Assembly (NCBI GenBank): GCA_943842505.1
Contig: CALTDI010000004.1
Location: 1 to 64,000 of the forward strand
Direction of reading: 5' to 3'
DNA: 64,000 nucleotides
From: an uncultured Pseudomonadales bacterium
GTDB lineage: Bacteria; Pseudomonadota; Gammaproteobacteria; Pseudomonadales; Pseudohongiellaceae
Positions 26,270-35,031 of the stretch are shown in pieces (the stretch's first letter is position 1; each line of letters begins with the position of its first letter). A program made the translations under genes and the position numbers. Below the pieces are notes generated by a model. It was not told the origin of the DNA, did not search any database, and was given only the letters and a program-made list of their open reading frames with translations.

Positions 26270-26725
26270 CTACGGCGCGGGTATGGCATGCCCGATCATA
26301 GTACTGCCTTCGAATACCGCCGTATCCATAACGTTTTGCTCATCGACAAAAACAAAATCCAGAACCTGATTCTCATTGACGTCGCGGTGCAGCATCACGA
26401 TAAACATCTCACCGGTTTGCAAGCCTTTGTGAACCTTGATACTCACATCTGAATTCTTGCCATCCTTTAAATAGGTCGAGGCAACATACTTGTCACCGTT
26501 GGGCGCACCATTTTCAAAAGGGTGTATAACCAACCAGCCATTGCCATCGATCTGAACCTCAGTGAACGTGAGCGTTCCTTCAGCTCGCTGCACCCCTTCC
26601 GTCGTGATCCAGTTCTTAGCTCCGTTGCCAATGGATATTTGTGGCGCCGCATCAGATTGCGCCTGTACAACTGAGAAACTAAATCCGAATGTGGCGATGC
26701 CTAGTAACGATCGAAATATTCTCAT
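26270..26725 (-). CDS. Exported DUF7282-like protein
   Basis: This is a 151-residue protein with a signal peptide (GIATFGFSFSVVQA/QS). The mature domain has paired motifs of a small beta-sandwich: DGNGWLVIHPFENGAPNGDK, then YLKDGKNSDVSIKV, MFIVMLHRDVNENQVLDFVF and VMDTAVFEGSTMIGHAI. This arrangement matches the DUF7282-type domain often seen in secreted or surface proteins. No enzymatic residues are evident. It converges with CHEGNY copy 2 and is followed upstream by the M20 peptidase stop, 49 bases away on the same strand. Confidence 0.6.
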   Translation of the reverse strand: MRIFRSLLGIATFGFSFSVVQAQSDAAPQISIGNGAKNWITTEGVQRAEGTLTFTEVQIDGNGWLVIHPFENGAPNGDKYVASTYLKDGKNSDVSIKVHKGLQTGEMFIVMLHRDVNENQVLDFVFVDEQNVMDTAVFEGSTMIGHAIPAP

Positions 26726-26774
26726 TATTGTTCCTTCTATTTTAAAAGTTGCGTTAACCGTCTAGCGCTAAATC

Positions 26775-28175
26775 CTAGTTACCTGAGGCAGCAATCTGAA
26801 TCACAACGTCCCAATTGAAGCGCACGAAACGGTGCAGCTCACTAATGAGAATTCTCTCTTGATCACTGTGTGCCCCAAAGCCCAGGGCTGCGTCTTCGCG
26901 ATCGATAGCGGGCCCTATGCCATAACATTGAATACCCCTATTACGCAGATAGGCCATGTCTGTCGCGCCTGTGCTCATCGTCGGCAGCGTGATAACCCCA
27001 TAGTGCTTGTTGATATTTGCTTCGATTGCACTGAATGCTGGCGTATTGAGACTCGCCTCACCCGGCGGGCGTGTGTTGCGATCGCCAAGACTTACTTCTA
27101 CCGCCGGATCGTTAATCACACGGCGGATCTCATCCAGAAATGCAGGAATGTCTTCATCGGGTAGTGCGCGAAAATCGACACTGGCGGTAGCTTCCGAAGG
27201 TATGACGTTAATGCGATAGCCCGCATTGAAAATATTTGGCGACAGGGAAGAGCGCAACATAGAAGCATGGCGCGGCTCATTAGCGAGAAAATATTCATCG
27301 ACTTCGCTAGCGAGGCCCGGGTCGAGCACATTCAGGTAACGTTGCGCAGCATCCGCTGGCGATATAGATGCGAGCCTCTGAAAATATGCCGCCGTAGTCT
27401 CATTCAAACGAATCGGTGAACGCCAGTCAGCAATTGCCGCCACCGCCTTAGCGAGTCGAGTAACAGAATTGGTCTGCAACGGCACCGAACCATGGCCGGC
27501 TACGCCCGTGGCGAGCAAGTCTACTCTGTAGGGTATTTTCTCTACGGTCTGGATACCGGCGTACTGCACCTCACGATTCACCCGTGCGACCGAGCCGCCC
27601 TCTGCCAGACAGAATTCCGATTCGATCTTATCGAAATGCTCATTAATCATGAACTCGATGCCGTACTCAGTGGCGCCTTCTTCTCCCGATTCGGCAAGAA
27701 AGATTACGTCTCGATCGAGCTGCACATTCTGCCGCTTGAGTTCCAGCATCACCATTAAGGCGGATGCCAGATTGTCCTTGTCATCAACTGCGCCACGCCC
27801 ATAGACATAACCATTGTCTACCGTCGCGCTAAACGGCGGGAAGGTCCACTTCTCGGGGTCTACATTTACTACATCGGTATGGGCCATGATGAGCAGTGGC
27901 TCTTTGTCGCCATTGCCCTTTAAGCGCGTAATCACATTAGGCCGCGCCGGGTCCGTCGCGAGCATCTCCACGTCGAAGCCCTCGGCTTCCAGGACATCGC
28001 GTATGTACTCGGCAGCAGGCAGTTCTCGCCCGGGTGGATCGCTGGTATCAAACTGCAACAAGGCGCGGAAATGCCGCAGCGTCTCATCTTCGACGGACGA
28101 CCAGTCTGGCTGACTAGGCTGAGCCAATATCGAGGGGGTAAGAAAAAATGCGACTAAGAGCAGTAGATTGCGCAT
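26775..28175 (-). CDS. Exported M20-family metallopeptidase
   Basis: This is a 466-residue protein with a signal peptide (MRNLLLLVAFFLTPSILA/QP). M20 signatures are clear: IMAHTDVVNVDPEKWTFPPF holds the first metal His and the following Asp, VYGRGAVDDKDNLASALMVM the bridging Asp, and LAESGEEGATEYG the catalytic and metal-binding Glu pair. A dimerisation domain follows (TGVAGHGSVPLQ; VIPSEATASVDFRALPDED), and the closing GAHSDQERI carries the last His. These di-zinc enzymes release amino acids from dipeptides or N-acyl amino acids. Here it would act in the periplasm. It is a probable co-transcript with the DUF7282-like gene downstream. Confidence 0.9.
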   Translation of the reverse strand: MRNLLLLVAFFLTPSILAQPSQPDWSSVEDETLRHFRALLQFDTSDPPGRELPAAEYIRDVLEAEGFDVEMLATDPARPNVITRLKGNGDKEPLLIMAHTDVVNVDPEKWTFPPFSATVDNGYVYGRGAVDDKDNLASALMVMLELKRQNVQLDRDVIFLAESGEEGATEYGIEFMINEHFDKIESEFCLAEGGSVARVNREVQYAGIQTVEKIPYRVDLLATGVAGHGSVPLQTNSVTRLAKAVAAIADWRSPIRLNETTAAYFQRLASISPADAAQRYLNVLDPGLASEVDEYFLANEPRHASMLRSSLSPNIFNAGYRINVIPSEATASVDFRALPDEDIPAFLDEIRRVINDPAVEVSLGDRNTRPPGEASLNTPAFSAIEANINKHYGVITLPTMSTGATDMAYLRNRGIQCYGIGPAIDREDAALGFGAHSDQERILISELHRFVRFNWDVVIQIAASGN

Positions 28176-28473
28176 AAGCGACTCCAGGAGAAACTAATTT
28201 GACCGAATGAATAGGGCTAGAATAGCAGAGTTTTTACGCATTTGTGCCTGTGCCCACAACAAAAAATAACTCGGCTTAAGCGATACGATTAAAGCTATTA
28301 ATCTAGGATCAGTAAGACTGAACATAACTCTTACTACCCTCGAGGTGATTAGTGGCAGAGTCTGGAATAGTCAAACTATAGCAGCGCCTTTTCATATTCA
28401 GTCATAGACGTAGCGCCTCATCACCGTAATAATGCAACCTGATTAATTCACCTCGCAGAGCTGTTAAGCCGCT

Positions 28474-29778
28474 ATGTCCCAAGGCAAATTTCGTCATTTC
28501 ACGGTAATGGCCGTCGTCGTCGCCAACATGGTCGGCACTGGTGTGTTTACCAGCCTGGGTTTTCAGCTCTTGGATATTCGATCAGGCTTCGTACTGTTGG
28601 CTTTGTGGGCCGTAGGTGGCATTGCCGCCGTATGTGGCGCAATGACCTATGCCGAACTAGGTGCCGCCATGCCCCGTTCCGGTGGCGAATATAATTTCCT
28701 CACACGAATCTATCACCCTGCTGTAGGCTTTGTGTCCGGCTGGGTTTCAGCAACGGTAGGATTTGCGGGGCCTACAGCGCTAGCTGCGATGACCTTCGCG
28801 GCCTATGGCACCTCGGTTTTCCAGGTGGGTGAGAGCCCCTGGCTGGAGAAGGGCCTGGCCGCGGCGCTGGTGATTGCCTTGACCCTGGTGCATGCGAGTA
28901 ATCGGCGCAACAGTGGAGGACTGCAGGTCGTTTTCACCATCTTGAAGGTAGGCATCATCGTCGTCTTCTGCACAGCCGCTTTCTTCGCAGTAGATACACC
29001 TCAGCCCGCCACCTTCCTTCCTGTTGCAGGAGATGGCGCCTTGCTGACCAGCGGCGTCTTCGCCGTTGCGCTTATCTATGTGAGCTTTGCCTATACTGGC
29101 TGGAACGCCGCAACTTATTTAAGTAGCGAACTGGAGAACCCACAGCGCACACTACCCTGGATTCTGATGGGCGGAACGATGATAGTGACTCTCCTCTACG
29201 TGGCCCTCAATTTCACGTTTCTCTACACCACGCCAATGGATGCCATGGCCGGGCAGGTGGAGGTAGGTTTTATCTCTGCAGAGGCTGCATTCGGTGAGTT
29301 GGGCGGGCGCTTCACGGGACTCGTTCTTGCCATGCTATTAGTATCGACGGTAAGCGCCATGACCATGGCCGGACCACGGGTTATTCAGGTTATCGGTGAG
29401 GACTTTCCCGCGCTCAATGCGCTTGCCAAAAAGAATGAGAACGGCATACCCGCAATTGCCATCTATATCCAATCGGCAATCGCCCTTCTCTTTATTTTTT
29501 CATCCACTTTCGAATCGGTGCTGGTGTTCTCAGGATTCACTCTGGCACTAAGTAGCTTTACAACCGTTCTGGGAATATTCGTATTGCGTTGGCGGCAGCC
29601 TGACTTACCTCGTCCCTACAGGACTTTCCTATTCCCATTGCCGCCGTTAATCTATCTTGCGCTAACCGGATGGACCCTCGCCTTCGTTCTGATTAGTCGA
29701 CCAGTTGAAGGATTGTTTGGACTCGGGATCATAGGCTTAGGACTCGTCTTCTACTTTCTTTCTTCGATAAAGAAATAG
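28474..29778 (+). CDS. APC-family amino acid permease
   Basis: This is a 434-residue inner-membrane transporter with about twelve hydrophobic helices. TM1 carries the substrate-binding unwound motif VVANMVGTGVFTSLGFQL, and the family pattern continues with TYAELGAAMPRSGGEYNFLT, then IYVSFAYTGWNAATYLSSEL in TM6 and ENPQRTLPWIL. Such carriers import amino acids with protons or exchange them. The specific substrate cannot be read from the sequence; the set of nearby exported peptidases and amidases would suit amino acid uptake. It is a single gene, divergent from the M20 peptidase. Confidence 0.88.
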   Translation: MSQGKFRHFTVMAVVVANMVGTGVFTSLGFQLLDIRSGFVLLALWAVGGIAAVCGAMTYAELGAAMPRSGGEYNFLTRIYHPAVGFVSGWVSATVGFAGPTALAAMTFAAYGTSVFQVGESPWLEKGLAAALVIALTLVHASNRRNSGGLQVVFTILKVGIIVVFCTAAFFAVDTPQPATFLPVAGDGALLTSGVFAVALIYVSFAYTGWNAATYLSSELENPQRTLPWILMGGTMIVTLLYVALNFTFLYTTPMDAMAGQVEVGFISAEAAFGELGGRFTGLVLAMLLVSTVSAMTMAGPRVIQVIGEDFPALNALAKKNENGIPAIAIYIQSAIALLFIFSSTFESVLVFSGFTLALSSFTTVLGIFVLRWRQPDLPRPYRTFLFPLPPLIYLALTGWTLAFVLISRPVEGLFGLGIIGLGLVFYFLSSIKK

Positions 29779-30031
29779 AATCTCTGTTATTCCCCATTAA
29801 TCGGTCACTGATAGTTTAGCTTGTGACTGTTCTTACTTTCGGCCATTCTTCACGCAAAAAGCAGCGGACTCTTTGTGACTATCTTGTTGCGCTCAGCCCT
29901 GGTAACTAAAATATTCTCAATGACTCCATAAGCCGGCCCTACTAACCCAGACTAGTGCGGACGACTCGCCCATTTTCCGCGCCAAAAAATGTTCGATCGT
30001 TCAAAAGACAGTTAATAGATAGGTGTCATAT

Positions 30032-31456
30032 TTATATGGCGGGATGGCGCTGATGCCAAAGCGTTGCCTGTTCGTAGGCGTGCGCGATACGACAGAGATT
30101 CAACTCTGACAATCGACTACCTAGGAACTGCACGGCATAGGGATGCTCGGCTTCGGAGAAGCCGCAGGGAACAGTTATGGTGGGCGTACCGGCAAGATCT
30201 GCGGGAATAGTAAACTGTCCCTGAAAATGCTGAATAACCGGCCTTAAAGACTCCATATTGCCGTATTGTACTTCCTTGTCTACCGTAAACACGGATCCGC
30301 CTGAAGGACAGATTACGGCGTCCACCGGCTCCAGGGCTGACTCGAATTGTGTGCTTATCTTTTCTCGCAGTCTTGTCGATTCTTCATACTCTTGCGCACT
30401 CATCGATGCGCCCAGCTTCAGCGCATCACCGAAATAGCCACCGTATTCGTTTGCACGCGATGGATAGTTGCCGCTGTGCGCCTTAGCCGCCTCATAGGCA
30501 CAGATCGGCAACCAGGCATTGCGCAGATCCATCGGATCAGACTCGGGCATAGCAATCTCAACTATTTGAGCGCCTAGCTGTGCCAGAACTTCGATGACCT
30601 GATGAATCGCATCTACCAAGCCCAGGTTAGTGCCGTTACTTAGATAACGTTCGTCCACTCCGATTCGGATACCCGACAGGTCGTCAGTCAATGCGTCACA
30701 GATTTTTGGTACGGCAATATCCAGCGAGCTTGCATCACTGGCGTCATATCCAGCGATGGCTTCGAACATTATGGCCGCGTCTTTTGCCGATCTAGTCATA
30801 GGACCTATATGATCGAGAGAACCTGCCAGCTCCAACACCCCATGTCGGCTAACCCTGCCATAGGTTGGCTTCAGACCCACGATTCCATTTGCCATAGCCG
30901 GGTAGCGAATTGAGCCTCCAGTATCGGTACCGAGAGAGCCAAAGCACAGGCCCGCGGCCGTGGCTACGCCCGATCCACTAGAAGAAACACCGGCCCATAG
31001 GTCTTCTCCCCAGGGATTAACTGGTATTGGAAAATCTCGGTGGTAGCCTGACAGCGCGCCCTCGGTTAGATTCAATTTCCCCAGAATTACCGCACCGGAA
31101 TTAGATAGCTTCTGAACCACTGTAGCATCGTGGCCAGGCACGAAGTCACGCAGCACCTTAAGTCCACCCATGGTGCGAGTTCCTGCTGTGAAGCAAAGGT
31201 CCTTCACCGCTATGGGGACTCCATGGAGGGGCCCCTTATAATTTCCAGCGAGTATCTCCCTCTCAGCCTGGCTAGCGGCATCTCTTGCCTGCTGCGCCAT
31301 GACTGTTGCATAGCTCTTAAGACGGCCATCGATGGTATCGATACGAGACAAGAGTGTTTCTGTCAGCTCCACCGGAGATATCTGACCACCCTTGATGCTC
31401 TGAGCAATGCTACTGAGGCTGCGATAGTGAATAGGTTGTGTGACAGAACTGCTCAA
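30032..31456 (-). CDS. Amidase signature family hydrolase
   Basis: This is a 474-residue Ser-cisSer-Lys hydrolase. The catalytic lysine is in VPIAVKDLCF (Lys85), the cis-serine in GVSSSGSGVATAAG (about Ser158-160), and the nucleophile in GTDTGGSIRYPA (Ser182). The rest of the fold is complete (VGLKPTYGRVSRHGVLELAG, then AGTPTITVPCGF near the C-terminus). There is no signal peptide. Family members hydrolyse amides, including GatA of the tRNA amidotransferase, but without gatB/gatC neighbours and with this ending it is more likely a catabolic amidase. Substrate unknown. Confidence 0.88.
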   Translation of the reverse strand: MSSSVTQPIHYRSLSSIAQSIKGGQISPVELTETLLSRIDTIDGRLKSYATVMAQQARDAASQAEREILAGNYKGPLHGVPIAVKDLCFTAGTRTMGGLKVLRDFVPGHDATVVQKLSNSGAVILGKLNLTEGALSGYHRDFPIPVNPWGEDLWAGVSSSGSGVATAAGLCFGSLGTDTGGSIRYPAMANGIVGLKPTYGRVSRHGVLELAGSLDHIGPMTRSAKDAAIMFEAIAGYDASDASSLDIAVPKICDALTDDLSGIRIGVDERYLSNGTNLGLVDAIHQVIEVLAQLGAQIVEIAMPESDPMDLRNAWLPICAYEAAKAHSGNYPSRANEYGGYFGDALKLGASMSAQEYEESTRLREKISTQFESALEPVDAVICPSGGSVFTVDKEVQYGNMESLRPVIQHFQGQFTIPADLAGTPTITVPCGFSEAEHPYAVQFLGSRLSELNLCRIAHAYEQATLWHQRHPAI

Positions 31457-31893
31457 AGGTGTGACCTCTTTTTGTTCCTATTGTCTGGATACAAACTAGC
31501 ATAAATTCTGAAGAATCATTAGTAGTGACTGTTTCGCATCAATTCCATGACCCAAACACAGGCAACTTCTTGGCTGCCTCCTATTTCGATTTTTCCTGCG
31601 GAGCGCATCCTGCGCGGTTGAGGCGACAGCTTGGGCAGCAAAGGAAAAATCAGGGAGACTCATAGCCAGATGACAGCGCTAGATTCGAGAAATAGATCCA
31701 CTATCCTAAGAGACGTGGAACAACTCGGTATCGGGGCGGGACTCGCCTTCCTTCCTTCACTCCCTTCCCTATCCTTCCTACTCTTCCCTACCCAACCCCA
31801 GGTTTTCTGGATGTGCGACGGCATGGAAATGATGGAGCGCTTCGCTTTCGGGCTTTGCTCTCTCGGCCGCTGCACCTACACAGTCGCTACTGC
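31457..31893. other. Intergenic region with pyrimidine-rich tract
   Basis: About 440 bases separate two minus-strand genes, amidase and yghU. Bases 31745-31799 form a tract almost purely of C and T (TTCCTTCACTCCCTTCCC and similar), which could affect DNA structure or mark purine-rich RNA on the minus strand. The plus-strand open frame across it (31631-31897) is an artefact of the skewed composition. No terminator hairpin with a T-run is evident. Confidence 0.4.
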
Positions 31894-32727
31894 CTAGTCG
31901 AAGTCACTCGCATCGTGTCGCTCTGGTAATCGAGTCTCTTCCCGGCCCCAGGTACGGTTAACTCGTCGACCGCGCTTTACTGCTGGGCGCTCTTCTATTT
32001 CTTTCGCCCAACGGACCACGTTCTTATACGATGCCACGTCGAGAAACTCTGCCGCGTCATAAATATTATGCAACACCGCAGCACCGTACCATGGATACGC
32101 AGCCATATCTGAAATGTTATATTTATCGCCACATAGATAAGCTCGATCGGCGAGGTTCTTATCCAGAAGGTCTAATTGTCGCTTCACCTCCATGGCATAA
32201 CGATTAATTGGATACTCCCATTTCTCCGGGGCATAGGCATAGAAATGACCGAAGCCACCACCGAGGAAAGGCCCGGCTCCCATCTGCCACATAAGCCAGG
32301 ACAGACACTCCGCCCTGGCAGATGAATCTTGCGGAATGAAGGCGCCGAATTTCTCAGCCACATAGATGAGGATAGCGCCTGACTCGAATACTCTAGTCGG
32401 TGGTGACGTGCTGTGATCGAGCAGTGCGGGAATCTTTGAATTAGGGTTGATCGCGACAAAGTCGCTACCGAATTGCTCACCCTCGTTTATGCGAATCAGA
32501 TGCGCATCGTATTCTGCTCCCTCATGACCCAGGGCGAGTAGTTCTTCCAGCAGTATCGTCACCTTCACGCCGTTAGGGGTCGCGAGAGAATAGAGCTGCA
32601 GGGGATGTTTCCCCACCGGCAGGGCTTGCTCCTGCTGAGCACCCGCCGTAGGCTTGTTGATATTAGCGAACTGGCCGCCGGATTCGGTATTGAATGTCCA
32701 AACTTTCGGGGGCGTGTACTTCGACAT
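31894..32727 (-). CDS. yghU: Glutathione transferase-like disulfide-bond oxidoreductase YghU
   Basis: I chose the ATG at 32727 (MSKYTPPKVW), where the family begins, preceded by AGGTGAAGAGCAAG. The 277-residue protein is a nu-class GST: thioredoxin-fold N-terminal domain (LQLYSLATPNGVKVTILLEE; FVAINPNSKIPALLD; VFESGAILIYVAEKFG), then an all-helical domain (ECLSWLMWQMGAGPFLGGGF; YLCGDKYNISDMAAYPWYGA). E. coli YghU binds two glutathiones and reduces disulfides and peroxides. The extended N-terminal tail is also typical. Cytoplasmic. It lies divergent from the broken dienelactone hydrolase gene. Confidence 0.9.
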   Translation of the reverse strand: MSKYTPPKVWTFNTESGGQFANINKPTAGAQQEQALPVGKHPLQLYSLATPNGVKVTILLEELLALGHEGAEYDAHLIRINEGEQFGSDFVAINPNSKIPALLDHSTSPPTRVFESGAILIYVAEKFGAFIPQDSSARAECLSWLMWQMGAGPFLGGGFGHFYAYAPEKWEYPINRYAMEVKRQLDLLDKNLADRAYLCGDKYNISDMAAYPWYGAAVLHNIYDAAEFLDVASYKNVVRWAKEIEERPAVKRGRRVNRTWGREETRLPERHDASDFD

Positions 32728-32932
32728 CTTGCTCTTCACCTTTCAATTCATTCACAATAATTTCAATAAGCAGCTGACTGCCAGGCTCGCCTAGGTGGAG
32801 CTAATATACAGGAGTTCACCTAAAATTCAGCCTACACCAGAAATCTTTAACACCGAAGTATTGAAGATCATGGGGTTTCTGCTACCTTTGTTTTTCCATC
32901 ATTTTCCTCCACTACAATGAAGACAGCTAGCA

Positions 32933-33651
32933 ATGATAAATCGAGAGATAGATCTACCCACCAGTGCGGGCAGCATGAATACCTTCATCACTCATCCGGA
33001 AGAGGAAGGCCCACACCCGGTCATACTGTTTCTAATGGATGCCCCCGGTAAGCGTGCAGAACTCCATGACATGGCCAATCGCCTGGCTACCGCCGGCTAC
33101 TATGTGATGCTGCCAAATCTCTACTATCGCCGCGTCAGAGAATTCAAGATTCAGGAATCAGGACGTGAAGTGATGCATGAACATATGGCCTCGCTAAGCA
33201 ATGCGATGGCGTGCGAAGACGTTCGTTCTCTCATCGAATTCGCAGATCAGGATGCTGCCGCAAGAGATGGAAAAATCGGCTGTGTCGGCTACTGCATGAG
33301 TGGCCCGTTTGCCTTCGCTGCCGCCGCCGCATTCCCTGACCGCATCGCTGCCAGCGCCTCCTTTCATGGCGTCTATCTGTATTCGGATCGAGCAGATTCT
33401 CCACATCTGGATGCAGACAAAATAAAGGCCGAGATGTATTTCGGCTGCGCCGAGACCGACGAGTATGCACCGAAGGAGATGGTAGATAATCTGGAGAGCT
33501 ATCTGGCAACACGGCTATCAATTCACGCATCGAATGGTATCCGGGCACCGAACATGGCTTTGTGTTTCCCAAACGCGAAGGCAAATACCACAAAGAATCG
33601 GCAGAGAGACACTGGGAAAGATTATTTGCGCTGTATCGTCGTTGCCTGTAA
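32933..33651 (+). pseudogene. Dienelactone hydrolase family protein, frameshifted near its end
   Basis: The N-terminal 190 residues give an alpha/beta hydrolase with nucleophile elbow GCVGYCMSGPFAFAAA (Cys121) and the acid-bearing segment FGCAETDEYAPKEM, as in dienelactone hydrolase (Cys-Asp-His triad). After ESYLATRL the frame loses similarity. One frame over, RIEWYPGTEHGFVFPKREGK restores the family ending with its catalytic His and continues through HWERLFALYRRCL to a stop at 33649-33651. A one-base deletion near 33505-33525 accounts for this. A terminator hairpin at 33676-33719 sits just after this restored stop but inside the longer misread frame, which supports the shorter true gene. 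As sequenced the enzyme would lack its triad histidine. Confidence 0.8.
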
Positions 33652-33675
33652 CAAAAACAATGAGAGCAGAAATGC

Positions 33676-33719
33676 AAAACGGAGACTGACCAGCCCATCG
33701 GCAGATCAGTCTCCGTTTT
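33676..33719. terminator. Bidirectional terminator between dienelactone hydrolase and aminotransferase
   Basis: AAAACGGAGACTGA (33676-33689) pairs fully with TCAGTCTCCGTTTT (33706-33719) around a 16-base loop. A-run and T-run flank the stem, so it can end transcription from both convergent genes (32933-33651 plus, 33742-34887 minus). Confidence 0.85.
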
Positions 33720-33741
33720 CATTTAACTCACTGATTGGTTT

Positions 33742-34887
33742 CTAGGCTAGCACCTTACGGAACACCTCGACTGCTTGCTGCATCTCTTCTCTACTGCCCA
33801 TGGAGATACGGCAGTGAGTATTGTGAAACGGCGGAAAGTCTCGACCGACCAAGATCTTGTGCTCTAAACAGGCATCGCGAAACTCTTTCGCCGGGCGACC
33901 CAGGTTTACGAAAATATGATTGGTGTGCGAGTTCGTAGCCTCGAAGCCCATATCATTGAATGCAGCAACGACGAAGGCGCGAATCTCGGTGTTTTCCTGT
34001 CGCTCCCATTCGATGTGTTCCTTGTCTTTAAATGCGGTAATCGCCGCTATCGCGCTTAACATGTTCACATCACCCATACCCCAGGCACCGGTGATCGCAT
34101 CGAGAGTCTGCTTTTGACCCAGTGCGTAACCAACACGCAATCCAGCCATGCCATGCGCCTTGGAAAAGGAACGGGTAATAAACACATTCTCGAACTCCAG
34201 CGCTAAGGGCAACGCGGTTTGCATAACCTCATCGGCAGCATAGTTGATATAGGCCTCATCGATGAGCATCCTGGTATTCGGCGATTCACGCTGCACACGC
34301 CTAACAAAGGATTCCACTGCAGCTGGCGAATGCACCGTGCCCGTTGGATTATTCGGATTGCAGAAATACACCATACCTGCACCCACCGCGGCTTTTGCTA
34401 GACCATCCAGATCGACGCCCATGTTAGAGCCATCTACTGGCACACGTCTTATCCCTACACCCATCTGACGCGCGGTCTGTTCGGCTGTTGTATAGGTAGG
34501 GTCAATAGTAGCCAGCGGTTTGTTCGCGGAACAGAAAGCCCGCGTTGCCCCCACTAGCAAAGGCCCAGAGCCTGTTGCCAGAATTACATTGTCAGTACTA
34601 ACACCGTAACCCTCAGCCAGTGTAGAACGCAATTCATTCACATGATCTGGCGCATAGCCTCGGCCAACCCGCTTGGTTACGTGAGAGCGAATTGCTTCCA
34701 TGGTCTTGGGGCCAGGGCCACGAGCACTCTCATTCTGATTGAGCTGCATGATGCCACCGTCATACACAGCCTCATCCGCATAACTCGCTGCGTTGGCATG
34801 GCGACTAGTAAGACCTGCACTTGAAAGAAGTCCGGCAGCACTGCCAAGACCGATAGTTCCTACGAAACCGCGACGCGTCATTTTCAT
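33742..34887 (-). CDS. Tat-exported class I/II PLP aminotransferase (HisC-like)
   Basis: This is a 381-residue protein with a twin-arginine signal (MTRRGFVGTIGLGSAAGLLS). The catalytic part is a fold-type I PLP enzyme close to histidinol-phosphate aminotransferase: LNQNESARGPGPKTMEAI, YFCNPNNPTG at 175-183, IDEAYINYAADE with Asp210, and the PLP lysine in RSFSKAHGMAGLRVGYALG (Lys243). Export by Tat means cofactor loading in the cytoplasm before translocation, a rare situation for aminotransferases. The amino donor and physiological role are unknown; real histidine biosynthesis is unlikely outside the cytoplasm. A second Tat-exported PLP enzyme lies directly upstream at 35032 on the same strand, separated by a palindromic element. 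Confidence 0.85.
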   Translation of the reverse strand: MKMTRRGFVGTIGLGSAAGLLSSAGLTSRHANAASYADEAVYDGGIMQLNQNESARGPGPKTMEAIRSHVTKRVGRGYAPDHVNELRSTLAEGYGVSTDNVILATGSGPLLVGATRAFCSANKPLATIDPTYTTAEQTARQMGVGIRRVPVDGSNMGVDLDGLAKAAVGAGMVYFCNPNNPTGTVHSPAAVESFVRRVQRESPNTRMLIDEAYINYAADEVMQTALPLALEFENVFITRSFSKAHGMAGLRVGYALGQKQTLDAITGAWGMGDVNMLSAIAAITAFKDKEHIEWERQENTEIRAFVVAAFNDMGFEATNSHTNHIFVNLGRPAKEFRDACLEHKILVGRDFPPFHNTHCRISMGSREEMQQAVEVFRKVLA

Positions 34888-34987
34888 GATCTAATCTCCT
34901 CTACTTGGGAATACGGTGTCAGACAAACTCGCTCACTGTTGAGCATTAATTGTGATTACTATCCCTGCCCATAAAGCCGGGGTTAAA

Positions 34988-35020
34988 AAAAGGGGTTGGA
35001 ATTCAATTCCAACCCCTTTT
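34988..35020. repeat. REP-like palindrome C (GGGGTTGGAATT arms)
   Basis: AAAAGGGGTTGGAATT (34988-35003) and its exact complement (35005-35020) are separated by one base. T- and A-runs flank the arms, so it can act as a terminator for the aminotransferase ending at 35032. It is a member of the GGGG-T palindrome family of this window. Confidence 0.8.
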
Positions 35021-35031
35021 ATTTACTGTCT

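Noticed and set aside
31631..31897. 88-codon frame across the pyrimidine tract
   Set aside because: Ser/Pro/Leu-rich product produced by base skew only; no ribosome site or family.
33652..33745. C-terminal extension of the dienelactone hydrolase frame
   Set aside because: It exists only because of the frameshift and runs through a terminator hairpin.
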